From assembly GCF_045291545.1 (NCBI RefSeq), contig NZ_CP149514.1, positions 372,001 through 436,000 of the forward strand: a stretch of DNA of 64,000 bases, written 5' to 3'. The DNA is from Gallaecimonas sp045291545 (GTDB taxonomy: Bacteria > Pseudomonadota > Gammaproteobacteria > Enterobacterales > Gallaecimonadaceae). The number at the start of each line of letters is the position of its first letter. The stretch's first letter is position 1. The position numbers and the translations under genes are program-made. Below are positions 7,580 to 17,616 of the stretch, one piece after another. The notes below the pieces were generated by a model. That model did not search any database and had not been told where the DNA came from. It saw only the letters and a list, made by a program, of their open reading frames with translations.

Positions 7580-8557
7580 TTATCGGCTGGCTAAGGTAAT
7601 GGCCTGGGTTAGCGCCAGGTGCAGGCTGCCGGGATCGGCCTGGCCGGTGCCAGCCAGCTCCAGGGCAGTGCCATGGTCGACGGAGGTCCTGATAAAGGGT
7701 AGTCCCAGCGTCACGTTAACGGAATTACCAAAGCCTTTGTATTTGAGTACAGGCAGGCCCTGATCGTGATACATCGCCAGCACGGCATCGGCATCTTCTA
7801 GATACTTGGGCTGAAACAGCGTGTCAGCCGGTAAAGGGCCGGTTAGCTGAATACCCTCGGCGCGCAACAGCGCCAGAGTGGGGGCGATAATATCGATTTC
7901 TTCGCGGCCCAGGTGGCCGTCTTCACCGGCGTGCGGGTTAAGGCCGCAGACGTAGATTTTCGGATCGCTGATAGCAAATTTGCTGACCAAGTCCTGGTGC
8001 AGTACCCGCACCACCTTGATTAAACGCTCAGGAGTGATGGCCTTGGCCACATAAGCCAGTGGGATATGCGTGGTTACCAGCGCCACGCGCAGACCTTCAG
8101 TGGCCAGCAGCATGACGACGTCAGAAGCATTGGCTTGCTGAGCGAAAAACTCAGTGTGGCCGGAAAAAGCAATTCCTGCGCGGTTGATAATACCCTTGTT
8201 GACCGGCCCTGTGACCACGGCAGCAAAGCGGCCATCCATATTGCCTTCGCCGGCAAAGGCGAGGGTATCGAGCACATAGTGGGCGTTGGCTTCATTGAGC
8301 TGACCATCGACAACGGCTTCAGCCAACTCAAAGGGGGCCAGGGTCAGGGTGCCTTTTTGCTGTGGCTGGGCCGGTGCCCAGGGCTCGAACGGGCGCAAAG
8401 ACAGCGGCAGGCCCAGGCGTTTTGCCCGGGCCTTGAGTAACTCACCATTGGCACAGACGACCACTTCTACCGGCCAGTCCTGCTGGGCGATCTGCACCGC
8501 CAGATCAGGGCCAATACCGGCTGGTTCGCCTGGTGTCAGGGCAATACGCTGGATCAT
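7580..8557 (-). CDS. pdxA: 4-hydroxythreonine-4-phosphate dehydrogenase
   Basis: Oxidises 4-phosphohydroxy-L-threonine in the DXP-dependent pyridoxal phosphate pathway. It has 325 residues. Visible are TPGEPAGIGPDL at the N-terminus, SGHTEFFA in the middle, CGLNPHAGEDGHLG with metal-binding His, and AMYHDQGLPVLKYKGFG near the C-terminus, all PdxA hallmarks. Its ATG overlaps the surA stop by ATGA. Confidence 0.98.
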   Translation of the reverse strand: MIQRIALTPGEPAGIGPDLAVQIAQQDWPVEVVVCANGELLKARAKRLGLPLSLRPFEPWAPAQPQQKGTLTLAPFELAEAVVDGQLNEANAHYVLDTLAFAGEGNMDGRFAAVVTGPVNKGIINRAGIAFSGHTEFFAQQANASDVVMLLATEGLRVALVTTHIPLAYVAKAITPERLIKVVRVLHQDLVSKFAISDPKIYVCGLNPHAGEDGHLGREEIDIIAPTLALLRAEGIQLTGPLPADTLFQPKYLEDADAVLAMYHDQGLPVLKYKGFGNSVNVTLGLPFIRTSVDHGTALELAGTGQADPGSLHLALTQAITLASR

Positions 8558-9846
8558 TGATCCTTATCCAGAATGTCAATGTAAGCCTGGTTGCGCATTT
8601 CCCGGATCCAGTTCACTGCTTCTTCATTGAATTTGCGGTTAAACAAAATACGGTAAGCCCGTTCTTTTTGAGCGTCAGCAGTGCCATCGGTGGTACGGCG
8701 GCCCAGTAGCTGCACAATGTGCCAGCCGAAGCTCGAGCGGAACGGTTCAGAGATCTCGCCTTGTTTTAGCTTTGACAGGGCGCGTTTGAAGGCCGGTGCA
8801 TAAATGCTTGGATCTGCCCATCCCAAATCGCCGCCATTTGCGGCTGAACCGGGGTCCTGGGAGTACTTTTCTGCCAGTGCGGAAAATTTCTTCTTGCCGG
8901 CCAGGATCTCCTGGCGCCACTGCTTGAGTTCTTGCTCCGCCTTTTCATCGTTGAGGATCAACGAGGGTTTGATCAGGATATGACGAGCATGGACTTCCTG
9001 AACGTTGACCACTTTTTTGCCACGAATATTATCCACTTTGACGATGTGAAAACCGGCTGCCGAGCGGATTGGGCCGATGATCTCCCCTTTTTTGGCGTTG
9101 TTCAGGGCATCAGCAAACAGAGTGGGGACTTCATTGGCGTTAATCCAGCCCAAATCGCCACCTTCCAGGGCGTGGACGCCGGAAGAAGAAATGACCGCCA
9201 ACTGTGCAAAGTCACCGCCGTTTTTGGCGCGCTGGAGCACTTCGTCGGCGCGTTTTTTGGCTTCAGCCAGTGTTTTGGCGTCGGCGTCCTTGGGCACTTC
9301 AATCAAAATATGGCGCAGATGCAGCTCAATATTCTCATTACCTTGCTTATTAAGCTGCTTGACCAGGGCATCAACTTCTTGCGGGCTGATATTAACCCGG
9401 CGCTGCACCACGATACGACGCACCTCACCAATGGTCATTTCGGTTCGTACGTGCTCACGATAGCTTTCAAAGTTGCCACCGTTAGCTTCGATTTTCTTTT
9501 TCAGCTGCTCGACCGTCATCTTTTGGTCGGACGCTATATTGCGAATAGCCTGATCAACCTGAGCGTCTGAGATTTGCAGGCCAATACGGTCTGCCATCTG
9601 CATTTCCAGCTGCTGGGTGATCAGCCGATCAATTACCTGGGTGTGAAGGATGCGATCAGACGGTAGCTGTTGCTTGGAATGCAGTGCATTGGCTTTGATC
9701 TGCTGCATCATGTCTTTGACATCAGATTCGAGGATCACGCCCTTATCGACGATCACCGCGACTTTATCAAGCGGTTCAGGTGCTGCGTGGGCCTGGCCAA
9801 GCAGCAGGGCGCCGGTAAGAAGGGCACTCAGCAATTTTGTATTCAT
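8554..9846 (-). CDS. surA: Periplasmic chaperone/peptidyl-prolyl isomerase SurA
   Basis: Escorts outer-membrane proteins through the periplasm to the BAM complex. A signal peptide ends in QAHA before APEPLDKVAVIVDKGVI. The N-terminal chaperone region is followed by two parvulin domains (about residues 170-270 and 285-385), each starting with an RHIL motif (LRHILIEVP and ARHILIKPS) and carrying a GGDLGW motif. Two ATGs are close together (9846 and 9852); the inner one gives MNTKLLSALLTG. It is placed directly after lptD, another outer-membrane biogenesis gene. Confidence 0.97.
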   Translation of the reverse strand: MNTKLLSALLTGALLLGQAHAAPEPLDKVAVIVDKGVILESDVKDMMQQIKANALHSKQQLPSDRILHTQVIDRLITQQLEMQMADRIGLQISDAQVDQAIRNIASDQKMTVEQLKKKIEANGGNFESYREHVRTEMTIGEVRRIVVQRRVNISPQEVDALVKQLNKQGNENIELHLRHILIEVPKDADAKTLAEAKKRADEVLQRAKNGGDFAQLAVISSSGVHALEGGDLGWINANEVPTLFADALNNAKKGEIIGPIRSAAGFHIVKVDNIRGKKVVNVQEVHARHILIKPSLILNDEKAEQELKQWRQEILAGKKKFSALAEKYSQDPGSAANGGDLGWADPSIYAPAFKRALSKLKQGEISEPFRSSFGWHIVQLLGRRTTDGTADAQKERAYRILFNRKFNEEAVNWIREMRNQAYIDILDKDQ

Positions 9847-9856
9847 TGTCATGGAT

Positions 9857-12145
9857 TCAGTAACTCAAATAATAGGGCTCACGATAGCTGAAAAGCCCGT
9901 TGCTTAATAGTTTGTCGCCGCTGGTGCCGGTACCACCCAGACCACCAAAAATGATCTGCAGGCTAAAGCCATTGTCGTAGGTGGATTGTCCCGAGAATTC
10001 CGGGCCATCCGACAAGATCGGATTGAGCCGGCGCCGGACGGTCATACGAACGGCAAAGCAGCAAGCCTCGTATTCCACGCCGGCAAAGGTCTCAGCGGTG
10101 CGGTGCAGGTTCAGGTCCTCATAATGCGAGGCGAACAGCTGCCATTTGTGATCCAGTTTCCAGGCCACTCGCAAGCCGGCCTGGTTAATATTCTGGTTGT
10201 CCGAAATATCGCGGACATAACGATGATTAAGCTGGATCAGCTTGTTCTCACTGACCCTGTAATTGAGGGTGAAGTTCCCTCGCTTGAGCTGCCTTTCGTC
10301 AATATCGTACAACATCGTGGTCGACAGCCCCCAGCGCCGGTTCGGCCGCCAGTCCATTTCCCCGGCCAGAGCCGACGTTGAGCGCTGTACTTTGCCGGTA
10401 TCGCCAGTCAGGCCAACATCGGCATTTTTCAAATACAGTGTTTCGCCCAGGGAGGCACGCAGGCGTTGGATGCCCTGATCGTCAAAAAAGCGGGTGGTAA
10501 AACCGAGCGTCAGCTGGTTGGCATCGGTAATACGGTCGAGGCCCGAATAACGGCGGCTACGAAACAGCGAATGGTAATCCTCACGCAGCAAGCTGGTGTC
10601 GTACAGGGCAATATCACTCTGATCTTTTTTCGGGATCAGCAGGTACTGAAATTGTGGCTCCAGGGTTTGCCGGTAATGGCTGCCGTCCCAGGTCATATTA
10701 CGTTCAAAGTTCAGCTTACCGTACAGGCGCAGCTGCGGCAGGGTGCGGGACACCGACGCTTTGTAGGGGCTGCTGGCCGCGTCATTCGGCAGATGTTGCT
10801 GGTAAAACGTCTGATACAGCTTGATTTCCGTGGTCAGGTCACCTGCTGGTGCCCGCAACGGAAAGGCCAGTGTTGGCTCCAGATGCAGCCGTTCGGCCGT
10901 CGGCTTACTGGGGTCTTGATTGTAAAAAGAGGCAAATTCGGAATAAAAGCTGAAATCCAAAGCGTGCCAGAGCGAGATCGGTTGGCGGCTGAGGGTGAGC
11001 AGTGGCAGCGCCTGGTAAGGGTCTGGATAGGCGCCAAGAACGTCAAAATCCTTCACCTGGGCAGAAAAGTCCCAGGTGTCAGACAGGTAATTTAACTCGC
11101 CACTGCGGGTGATTTGGGTGTCGGTGGCGGAGCCAAACCGCGAACCCATATCAACGAAGTAGGCATCATCACTGACACTGGTGTAGTGCGCCTGGTAACG
11201 CCATTGGTCACCAAAGCGGCCGATATGCTGCCAGTTAAGCAGGTAACGGGTGTTATCACTGCCGGCATAGGCCCGGTCATGGTCGAGGTATTCAACATTA
11301 AACTGCCCCTTGTCATCACCGTATAGATAACGGAACTGGCTGTTGAGCTGTAGCCCGCGGCTAGACATGTAACGGGGCGTGAAGGTCAAATCCAGGTTGG
11401 GGGCAATGTTCCAGTAAATAGGCTGGGCATATTCCAGGCCCCGCTTGCCACTGGAGCCGAAAGTAGGGTAGAGCAAGCCGCTTTTGCGTTTGCCGGTAAC
11501 CGGAAAGCTGACATACGGGAAATAAAATACCGGCACGTCGTAGAGTTTAAATTTAGCTCCCCAGGCTTCACCCCAGCCGTCATCGGAGTGCACATTGATT
11601 TCGCTGGCATCGAACTGCCAGACCGGCGTTTGCTCCGGGCAGGTGGTAAAGCTGCCGTCCTTTAGTACAAAGCCTTCGCTTTTAGACAGATGCAGCGAGC
11701 GGGCACTGCCCCGGGCGTGGCTTCCCAGCAGTTGGTATTGCACTTGTTGCAATTGGGCGCTGTCATCGCGGGTACTGGCGGCCAGACCCTGGCTGTCGAC
11801 GCGTAGTTTACCGTCATCGTAATTGACCGCACCTTTGGCGTTGATCTGGCCTTTTTGTCTATCCACGGTAGCGCTGTCGGCGCTCAGTTGCCGGTTGCCT
11901 TGCTGAATGCGGACATCACCATCCAGTGACAGACGGCCAGCCGCGGCCATTTCGGCCGTTTTGGCGGTGGCCTTGATCGGGAGTTCAGCAACACTGCGCG
12001 CGTTGGTGGCGGGTTTCACCGTTGCCTGTGGTACCGGCGGGCAACTGCTGTTGTCGTCCCTGCTACCGGCAGCCATAGCCGGACTGGCCAAGCCGAGTGT
12101 TATTACCAGCGACCAGTATTGTGCGCGTGTCGCGCTGTATCCCAT
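9857..12145 (-). CDS. lptD: LPS-assembly outer-membrane protein LptD
   Basis: Forms with LptE the translocon that inserts lipopolysaccharide in the outer leaflet. It has 762 residues: signal peptide (cleavage near residue 26), OstA-like beta-jellyroll, then a beta-barrel ending in aromatic residues (YREPYYLSY). The four cysteines needed for the interlinked disulfides are present: Cys35, one in FTTCPEQT, and the adjacent pair in YEACCFAV. Its upstream region is shared with the divergent amgK-murU-djlA operon. Confidence 0.97.
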   Translation of the reverse strand: MGYSATRAQYWSLVITLGLASPAMAAGSRDDNSSCPPVPQATVKPATNARSVAELPIKATAKTAEMAAAGRLSLDGDVRIQQGNRQLSADSATVDRQKGQINAKGAVNYDDGKLRVDSQGLAASTRDDSAQLQQVQYQLLGSHARGSARSLHLSKSEGFVLKDGSFTTCPEQTPVWQFDASEINVHSDDGWGEAWGAKFKLYDVPVFYFPYVSFPVTGKRKSGLLYPTFGSSGKRGLEYAQPIYWNIAPNLDLTFTPRYMSSRGLQLNSQFRYLYGDDKGQFNVEYLDHDRAYAGSDNTRYLLNWQHIGRFGDQWRYQAHYTSVSDDAYFVDMGSRFGSATDTQITRSGELNYLSDTWDFSAQVKDFDVLGAYPDPYQALPLLTLSRQPISLWHALDFSFYSEFASFYNQDPSKPTAERLHLEPTLAFPLRAPAGDLTTEIKLYQTFYQQHLPNDAASSPYKASVSRTLPQLRLYGKLNFERNMTWDGSHYRQTLEPQFQYLLIPKKDQSDIALYDTSLLREDYHSLFRSRRYSGLDRITDANQLTLGFTTRFFDDQGIQRLRASLGETLYLKNADVGLTGDTGKVQRSTSALAGEMDWRPNRRWGLSTTMLYDIDERQLKRGNFTLNYRVSENKLIQLNHRYVRDISDNQNINQAGLRVAWKLDHKWQLFASHYEDLNLHRTAETFAGVEYEACCFAVRMTVRRRLNPILSDGPEFSGQSTYDNGFSLQIIFGGLGGTGTSGDKLLSNGLFSYREPYYLSY

Positions 12146-12241
12146 GTTGCTCTCGCTCTGTTGGCGTTGGCGGCCCTTTTATTCAGGAGCCGAATGATAA
12201 TGCAATTTTCCCCTGCGGGCTATTGGGCTATAGTGGCCGCC

Positions 12242-13159
12242 ATGACCGAATCAGCTCCCGAAACGGCGGCGCTGGCCTGGGCATCAGCCCAGCTTGGCCA
12301 GCCATTGCCGGCCCCCCAAGCCCTGACCGGCGATGCCGGTAGCCGGCGTTACTGGCGTTTGCATGGGCAAGGATTGCTGGTGGCTTATCAGCCCGGCGAA
12401 CGCCAGACAGCCGAGCATTTTCAGATGTTGGCGAAGGTGTTGCGCGACTCTGGTGTCAGAGTGCCGGCCATCCGGCACTACCAGTTTCCCTGGATGCTGG
12501 TAGAAGACCTGGGTGCCACCTTACTCAGTGACCAGAGCGCTACAGCCAGGCTGCCGTGGTATCGCCAGGCGGTAACCATGATTGCTGCCATTCAACAGCT
12601 CAGCGCACCTCTGCCGGCTCTGACGCCCGTTTTTGTCAGCCGTAAGAAAAGCCTGTTTAGCCAGTGGTACTATCAGCGTCACTTGGGCCACGATGCCCCA
12701 CCTGACTGGCTGGATAGCCTCTTTGCTGAACTGACAACGCACTTTTTTGAACAGCCGCAGGTGCCTGCCCACCGGGATTTTCATGCCCGTAACCTGCTTT
12801 GCCATCAGCAGCAACTGGCGGTAATTGATTTTCAGGATATGCAGCAACTGCCGCTGACCTACGATTTGGCGTCACTATTGCGCGACAGCTATGTCAGCCT
12901 GACCGAAGCGGAAGAAGAAGAACTGCTGCAACAGGCATTTTTGCAACAACAAGCAACGACGGACCGGCAGCAGTTTGTACGTTGGCTGGATTACACCGGA
13001 CTGCTGCGGCAGCTGAAGATCCTCGGTATTTTTTGCCGTCTGCACTACCGTGACGGCAAACCCGGTTATATGGCCAGCCTGGCGCCGACCCTGGCGCATA
13101 TTCAACGCATCGCCCGCCGTTATCCCTCTTTGGCACCGTTACTGAGCTTGCAACCATGA
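12242..13159 (+). CDS. amgK: N-acetylmuramate/N-acetylglucosamine kinase AmgK
   Basis: Phosphorylates the anomeric carbon of MurNAc (and GlcNAc), the first step of the MurNAc recycling route that bypasses MurA. It has 305 residues in the aminoglycoside-phosphotransferase fold, with the nucleotide region LTGDAGSRRYWRL, the catalytic loop HRDFHARNLL and the metal-binding IDFQDMQQLPLTYDL. The start at 12242 (MTESAPE) is chosen because upstream in-frame codons read through the divergent lptD promoter region. The ATGA overlap with murU supports the AmgK-MurU assignment. Confidence 0.92.
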   Translation: MTESAPETAALAWASAQLGQPLPAPQALTGDAGSRRYWRLHGQGLLVAYQPGERQTAEHFQMLAKVLRDSGVRVPAIRHYQFPWMLVEDLGATLLSDQSATARLPWYRQAVTMIAAIQQLSAPLPALTPVFVSRKKSLFSQWYYQRHLGHDAPPDWLDSLFAELTTHFFEQPQVPAHRDFHARNLLCHQQQLAVIDFQDMQQLPLTYDLASLLRDSYVSLTEAEEEELLQQAFLQQQATTDRQQFVRWLDYTGLLRQLKILGIFCRLHYRDGKPGYMASLAPTLAHIQRIARRYPSLAPLLSLQP

Positions 13160-13803
13160 AAGCGATGATCCTGGCAGCCGGCCGTGGTGAACGGATGCGG
13201 CCTTTGACTGACCACTGCCCGAAACCTCTGCTGGAGGCCGGTGGCAAACCCTTGCTTGGGCATCACCTGCAGCGGCTGGCAGATGCTGGCATCAAGGAGG
13301 TGGTGATCAATACCGCCTGGCTGGGCGAGCAGCTTGAACAGGCATTGGCCGATGGCAGCCGCTATGGGCTGCAAATCAGCTACTCTCGCGAAGGTACGGC
13401 ATTGGAAACCGCTGGCGGTATTCGCCAGGCCTTGCCGTTGTTGGGTGAGGGCGAGTTTCTTCTACTCAATGGTGATGTCTACTGTGAACTACCGTTGTCC
13501 CGGTTACTGGCACAATCGGCTCCGGCTCTGGTGCTGGTAGATAACCCCCCACAGCACCCAGGCGGCGATTTTGCCTTGATAGCCGGTAAGGTGCACAACG
13601 CGCCCCGGCAGTATACCTATGCCGGCCTGGCCAAATTGCACAGCTCGCTGTTCACGGGCTTGGCGCCAGGGCATAGCGCGCTGGGGCCGCTGCTGCGGCA
13701 ATGGGCCGAGCAGAAGCTGCTCAGTGGCCTGTATTATCGTGGTTACTGGCAGGATGTCGGCACGCCTGAGCGGCTGGCGCAATTACGGAAACATCTACAA
13801 TGA
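13156..13803 (+). CDS. murU: N-acetylmuramate alpha-1-phosphate uridylyltransferase MurU
   Basis: Transfers UMP from UTP to MurNAc-1-phosphate, giving UDP-MurNAc directly. It has 215 residues of the short nucleotidyltransferase type: MILAAGRGERMRPLTDHCPKP (nucleotide-binding loop), LETAGGIRQALPLLG and the metal-binding NGDVYCE. There is no C-terminal acetyltransferase, which separates it from GlmU. It overlaps amgK before it and djlA after it, each by ATGA. The pathway is known in Pseudomonas, where it underlies intrinsic fosfomycin tolerance; that trait is not shown here. Confidence 0.92.
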   Translation: MKAMILAAGRGERMRPLTDHCPKPLLEAGGKPLLGHHLQRLADAGIKEVVINTAWLGEQLEQALADGSRYGLQISYSREGTALETAGGIRQALPLLGEGEFLLLNGDVYCELPLSRLLAQSAPALVLVDNPPQHPGGDFALIAGKVHNAPRQYTYAGLAKLHSSLFTGLAPGHSALGPLLRQWAEQKLLSGLYYRGYWQDVGTPERLAQLRKHLQ

Positions 13804-14606
13804 ATGGCCGCTGGGGAAGAGTGCTGGGGTTATTGCTGGGGTTGGCTTTTGCCCGGCTACCCGGTGCTATTTTGGGCTTTGTGGTGGGCTGGTGGTTTGA
13901 CCGTGCCCTGGCAAAAGATTTTCAGGGCGCCGGCTTTGGCCGTTATTGGCAAAGCCTTAGTAACGCCGATATGGACGACCTGTTCTTCCATACCACCTTT
14001 GCGGTGATGGGCCATCTGGCCAAGGCCAAGGGCCGTGTCGATGAAAATGATATTGCTCTGGCCAGTGCCTTGATGGACAAACTGTCGCTGACTGGCAGCC
14101 GCCGCCAGGCGGCACAGGAGGCGTTTCGGGAAGGGAAGTCGCCGGCCTACCCGCTGGATGTTGCTGTCAGCCAACTCAAAGAACAGCTGGGCCATGAGCC
14201 GGAGTTGTTGCAGTTATTTTTAGAAATCCAGATTGCCTTGGCACTGGCGGATAACAAGCTGCAAAAAGGTGAGCGGCTGGTGCTATTACGGGTGGTACGG
14301 GCGCTGGGCATGCCGGATAAAGCCCTGGCCGCGATGATCCGTATGGCAAAAGCCGGCCAGGGCTTTAGTGGCTCCCCGGAACAAAGCCGGCCGGCGCGCC
14401 TGAACGAAGCGTATGCCACCCTGGGGTTACCGGCAGATGCCGATATGAACGCGGTTAAGCGGGCGTACCGTAAGGCCATGGCCGAACACCACCCGGATAA
14501 GCTGGTGGCCAAAGGCCTGCCCGCTGATATGCAGCAACTGGCCAAGGAGCGGGCCCAGGCTATCCAGGCCGCTTACCAGTTGATCAAATCACAGCACCGC
14601 GATTAG
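13800..14606 (+). CDS. djlA: Membrane-anchored DnaJ-like co-chaperone DjlA
   Basis: Type III DnaJ homologue that stimulates DnaK from the inner membrane. It has 268 residues: one N-terminal membrane segment (residues 7-29, glycine-rich as in DjlA), a TerB-like helical domain (about 55-180), and a C-terminal J domain with the HPD tripeptide in AEHHPDKLVAKGLP. Its ATG overlaps the murU stop. The stop TAG overlaps the convergent rapA stop by 4 bp. Confidence 0.95.
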   Translation: MNGRWGRVLGLLLGLAFARLPGAILGFVVGWWFDRALAKDFQGAGFGRYWQSLSNADMDDLFFHTTFAVMGHLAKAKGRVDENDIALASALMDKLSLTGSRRQAAQEAFREGKSPAYPLDVAVSQLKEQLGHEPELLQLFLEIQIALALADNKLQKGERLVLLRVVRALGMPDKALAAMIRMAKAGQGFSGSPEQSRPARLNEAYATLGLPADADMNAVKRAYRKAMAEHHPDKLVAKGLPADMQQLAKERAQAIQAAYQLIKSQHRD

Positions 14607-17455
14607 TCATTTACCACCAGTACCAGGCGCACCATATCCAGGCGCAGGCTGGCGTTGTCCAGATGCGCCAGCAAGTCTTGCTGGCGTTGGGCCAGAGCCT
14701 GCACTTCATCTTCACGAATACTGGGGTTGACCGCCTGCAATGCCCGCAGTCGCGCCAGCTCCCCACCGACTTCCTGCTGAATGCGCTCTTGGGCCTGTTG
14801 TAACAAGGCTTCCCGTTGCGGAGCCACGATGGCCTCTGCCTGGGTGATCTGCGCATGGATGAGCGCCTGTGAGGCCACCGCCAGCTTCGCGCCGGTATGA
14901 CGCTTAACCGGTGTCAGCTGCCGGTTGAGGTTGTCAAAAGGCACCTTGGCGGCCAGATCGTTACCGTTTTTATCCAGCAGTAATCGGATCGGTGTCAGCG
15001 GCAGGTAGCGGTCCAGTTGTAACTGTTTGGGCGCTTGGGTTTGCGTAACATAAACCAGCTCGACAAAAGTCGTGCCGGCCGGCAGGGCCTTGTTCTTCAA
15101 CAGCGCGACCGATGCATTACCCATATCGCCAGTCAGGACTGCTTCCATGGTAGCCAGCACCAGCGGGTGATCCCAACTGAGCAACTGTACGTTATCGCGC
15201 GCCAGAGCATAGTTGCGGTCAAACGTTGTTTGCAGGCCGTCTTCGTCAAGACCGGGTAAGTGCGTCAGCATACGCTCACCGGGACGCAGTAACTGGGTGT
15301 AATCATCCAGGTCGTCCTGCTCCACGCCAAACACATCCAGTACCTGGGTCAAAAAGACCGGCAGGGCCGGGTCAGCGTCGACGTTGGCAATGCTGTCAGC
15401 CAGTGCCTCACCGCGGCCACGGCCCTGTGAGGCCAGCTCCAGCAGGCGATCGCGGCCGGTTTCCAGCTCTGCCAGCAGTTGCTGACGGCGGCTGGCTGCC
15501 TCTGCTACCAGTGCGGCCATGGCGTCGTTATTGTCTGCCAGCAGTGCGCTAACAAGCTGCTGTTGCTGCTGAGCAAAGAGTGTTGCTCCCACCGGGCAGG
15601 TGGCTTCAAAGGCATTAAGGCCATGGTGGTACCAGTCCAGCAGGCGGGCTTGTGCTGTCTCGGCGATATGCGGTACGAAAATTTCCACCGGCTGGCGCTG
15701 GCCAATACGATCGAGGCGGCCGATACGCTGCTCCAGCAGATCCGGGTTTAGTGGCAGGTCGAACAGTACCAGTTGGTGGGCAAACTGGAAATTACGGCCC
15801 TCAGAGCCGATTTCTGAACACAACAGGATCTGGGCACCGTCTTCCTCGGCAAAAAATACTGCCGCCCGGTCACGCTCAATGATGGAAAGCTGTTCATGGA
15901 ATACGGCTGTTTGCAGTGCTTCTTTTTCGCGTAGGTGATCAGCCAGTGCCTGCACCTGCTGGCGGCTGTGGGCAATTAACACCACTTTTTGATTGTTATT
16001 GTGCTTGAGGTGCTTGATAAGCCATTGCACCCGCGGGTCATGGCGGCACCAGCTGGTATCACCGTCATCTTCGAAGGCCTGATAGATCAGCTCTGGATTC
16101 AGGGCTTCTCGAAGACGTTGTTCCGGCGTCTTGTTGCCGGCCATCATTTTGCCCACCCGCAGCGCCGTGGCATAGCTGTCAGGGCAGGGTAGTGGCTGGC
16201 TGTGCAGTACCCGGCCAGGGAAGCCCGGTACAGCGGCCCGGGTGTTGCGTAGCAACACCCGGCTGGTGCCATGGCGGTCAATCAGGGCTTGTACCCGTTG
16301 CTCTGGTGTTCCCTGGGTCAGGTCGTCGCCCCAGGTAGCCAGATGTTGCTGGTCGGCGGCATTTAGCTCGCTACCGTCCAGTAGTTTGTTGGCAACGCCT
16401 GCCAGTGCCTGGTATTGGCTTTCTTCCTGGCAGAATTCAGCGTAATTGTGAAAGCGTTCCGGATCTAAGAGGCGCAGCCGCGCAAAGTGACTTTGGTGGC
16501 CAAGCTGGTCCGGGGTTGCGGTCAGCAGCAGCACCGACGGGATCTCCCGGGCCAGGGCTTCTACCACCTGATATTCGCGGCTGGGGCTGTCTTCGGCCCA
16601 GACCAGATGGTGAGCCTCATCAACAACCAGCATATCCCAGTCAGCGTCCAGTAACTGTTCGAAACGGGCCCGGCGTTTACTGACCAGCTCCAAACTGACC
16701 ATCACCAACTGTGCGGTATCGAAGGGGTTGGCGCTGTCATGTTCGGCCTCTTCCAGGCGGCTGTCGTCAAACAGCGTAAAAGCCAGGTTGAAGCGGCGCA
16801 GCATTTCCACCAGCCATTGGTGCATCAGGTTTTCCGGCAGTACCAATAACACCCGGCTGGCATGGCCGGCACGCAGCTGCTGGTGAATGATGAGGCCGGC
16901 CTCGACCGTTTTGCCAAGCCCTACTTCGTCAGCCAGCAAGACCCGCGGTGCCTGGCGATTACCTACTTCATTGGCGATGTAAAGCTGATGCGGGATCAAG
17001 TCCATACGAGCACCGAGCAGGCCCCGCAACGGGCTTTGTGACAGCTGATGCGCCTGTTCCAGGGTCTGGTAGCGCAGGCTAAACCAGTCCAGGCGGTCGA
17101 GCTGGCCGGCAAACAGCCGATCTTGCGGTTTATTCAGGTTGATCACGCCATCGAGCAACGTCTCGCGCAGGCTGACGGCCTCGTCGGTATCTGTCCGGTT
17201 GCCGTGGTAGGTCAGTAACTGCTCCTGCTCGGTGACACTGGCAACGGTCAGCGTCCAGCCTTCATGGCTTTTGATATTGTCACCGACCCGGAAGGTAACC
17301 CGGGTTATCGGCGCATCACTACGGCTGTACAGGCGGGTTTCGCCACTGGCCGGAAACAGTACCGTCAGGGTACGGTTATCCAGGGCAACCAGGGTCCCTA
17401 ACCCCAGCTCTGACTCAGCATCAGCGATATAACGTTGGCCAAGGGCAAATGACAT
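14603..17455 (-). CDS. rapA: RNA polymerase-recycling SWI2/SNF2 ATPase RapA
   Basis: Binds core RNA polymerase and recycles it after termination. It has 950 residues, close to the 968 of E. coli. The N-terminal Tudor-like domains (FALGQRYIADAESELGLG) precede the helicase core: Walker A LLADEVGLGKTVEAG, Walker B DEAHHLVW, SAT-like LLLTATPDQLG, and motif VI QRIGRLDRIGQ. The second of two adjacent ATGs is preferred by comparison with orthologues. It faces djlA convergently with a 4-bp stop overlap and diverges from the phoH-family gene. Confidence 0.97.
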   Translation of the reverse strand: MSFALGQRYIADAESELGLGTLVALDNRTLTVLFPASGETRLYSRSDAPITRVTFRVGDNIKSHEGWTLTVASVTEQEQLLTYHGNRTDTDEAVSLRETLLDGVINLNKPQDRLFAGQLDRLDWFSLRYQTLEQAHQLSQSPLRGLLGARMDLIPHQLYIANEVGNRQAPRVLLADEVGLGKTVEAGLIIHQQLRAGHASRVLLVLPENLMHQWLVEMLRRFNLAFTLFDDSRLEEAEHDSANPFDTAQLVMVSLELVSKRRARFEQLLDADWDMLVVDEAHHLVWAEDSPSREYQVVEALAREIPSVLLLTATPDQLGHQSHFARLRLLDPERFHNYAEFCQEESQYQALAGVANKLLDGSELNAADQQHLATWGDDLTQGTPEQRVQALIDRHGTSRVLLRNTRAAVPGFPGRVLHSQPLPCPDSYATALRVGKMMAGNKTPEQRLREALNPELIYQAFEDDGDTSWCRHDPRVQWLIKHLKHNNNQKVVLIAHSRQQVQALADHLREKEALQTAVFHEQLSIIERDRAAVFFAEEDGAQILLCSEIGSEGRNFQFAHQLVLFDLPLNPDLLEQRIGRLDRIGQRQPVEIFVPHIAETAQARLLDWYHHGLNAFEATCPVGATLFAQQQQQLVSALLADNNDAMAALVAEAASRRQQLLAELETGRDRLLELASQGRGRGEALADSIANVDADPALPVFLTQVLDVFGVEQDDLDDYTQLLRPGERMLTHLPGLDEDGLQTTFDRNYALARDNVQLLSWDHPLVLATMEAVLTGDMGNASVALLKNKALPAGTTFVELVYVTQTQAPKQLQLDRYLPLTPIRLLLDKNGNDLAAKVPFDNLNRQLTPVKRHTGAKLAVASQALIHAQITQAEAIVAPQREALLQQAQERIQQEVGGELARLRALQAVNPSIREDEVQALAQRQQDLLAHLDNASLRLDMVRLVLVVND

Positions 17456-17616
17456 CAATACAGCTCCGGTGGCGTGAAAGGCGGCGTATGTTACCCAAGT
17501 GGCCGCGGCGAGGCAAAAGCCGAGAGATTGATCCTGGTCTCCCTTTTGTCATCCAACTATGGTTAAAGTGTTAGTGAAACCAACGGGTTTCCCCGCCGTC
17601 AGTAAGAGAGAACGTT

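Noticed and set aside
8932..9570. A 212-codon open frame on the + strand within surA
   Set aside because: It is the reverse reading of the parvulin domains and shows no start signal or domain.
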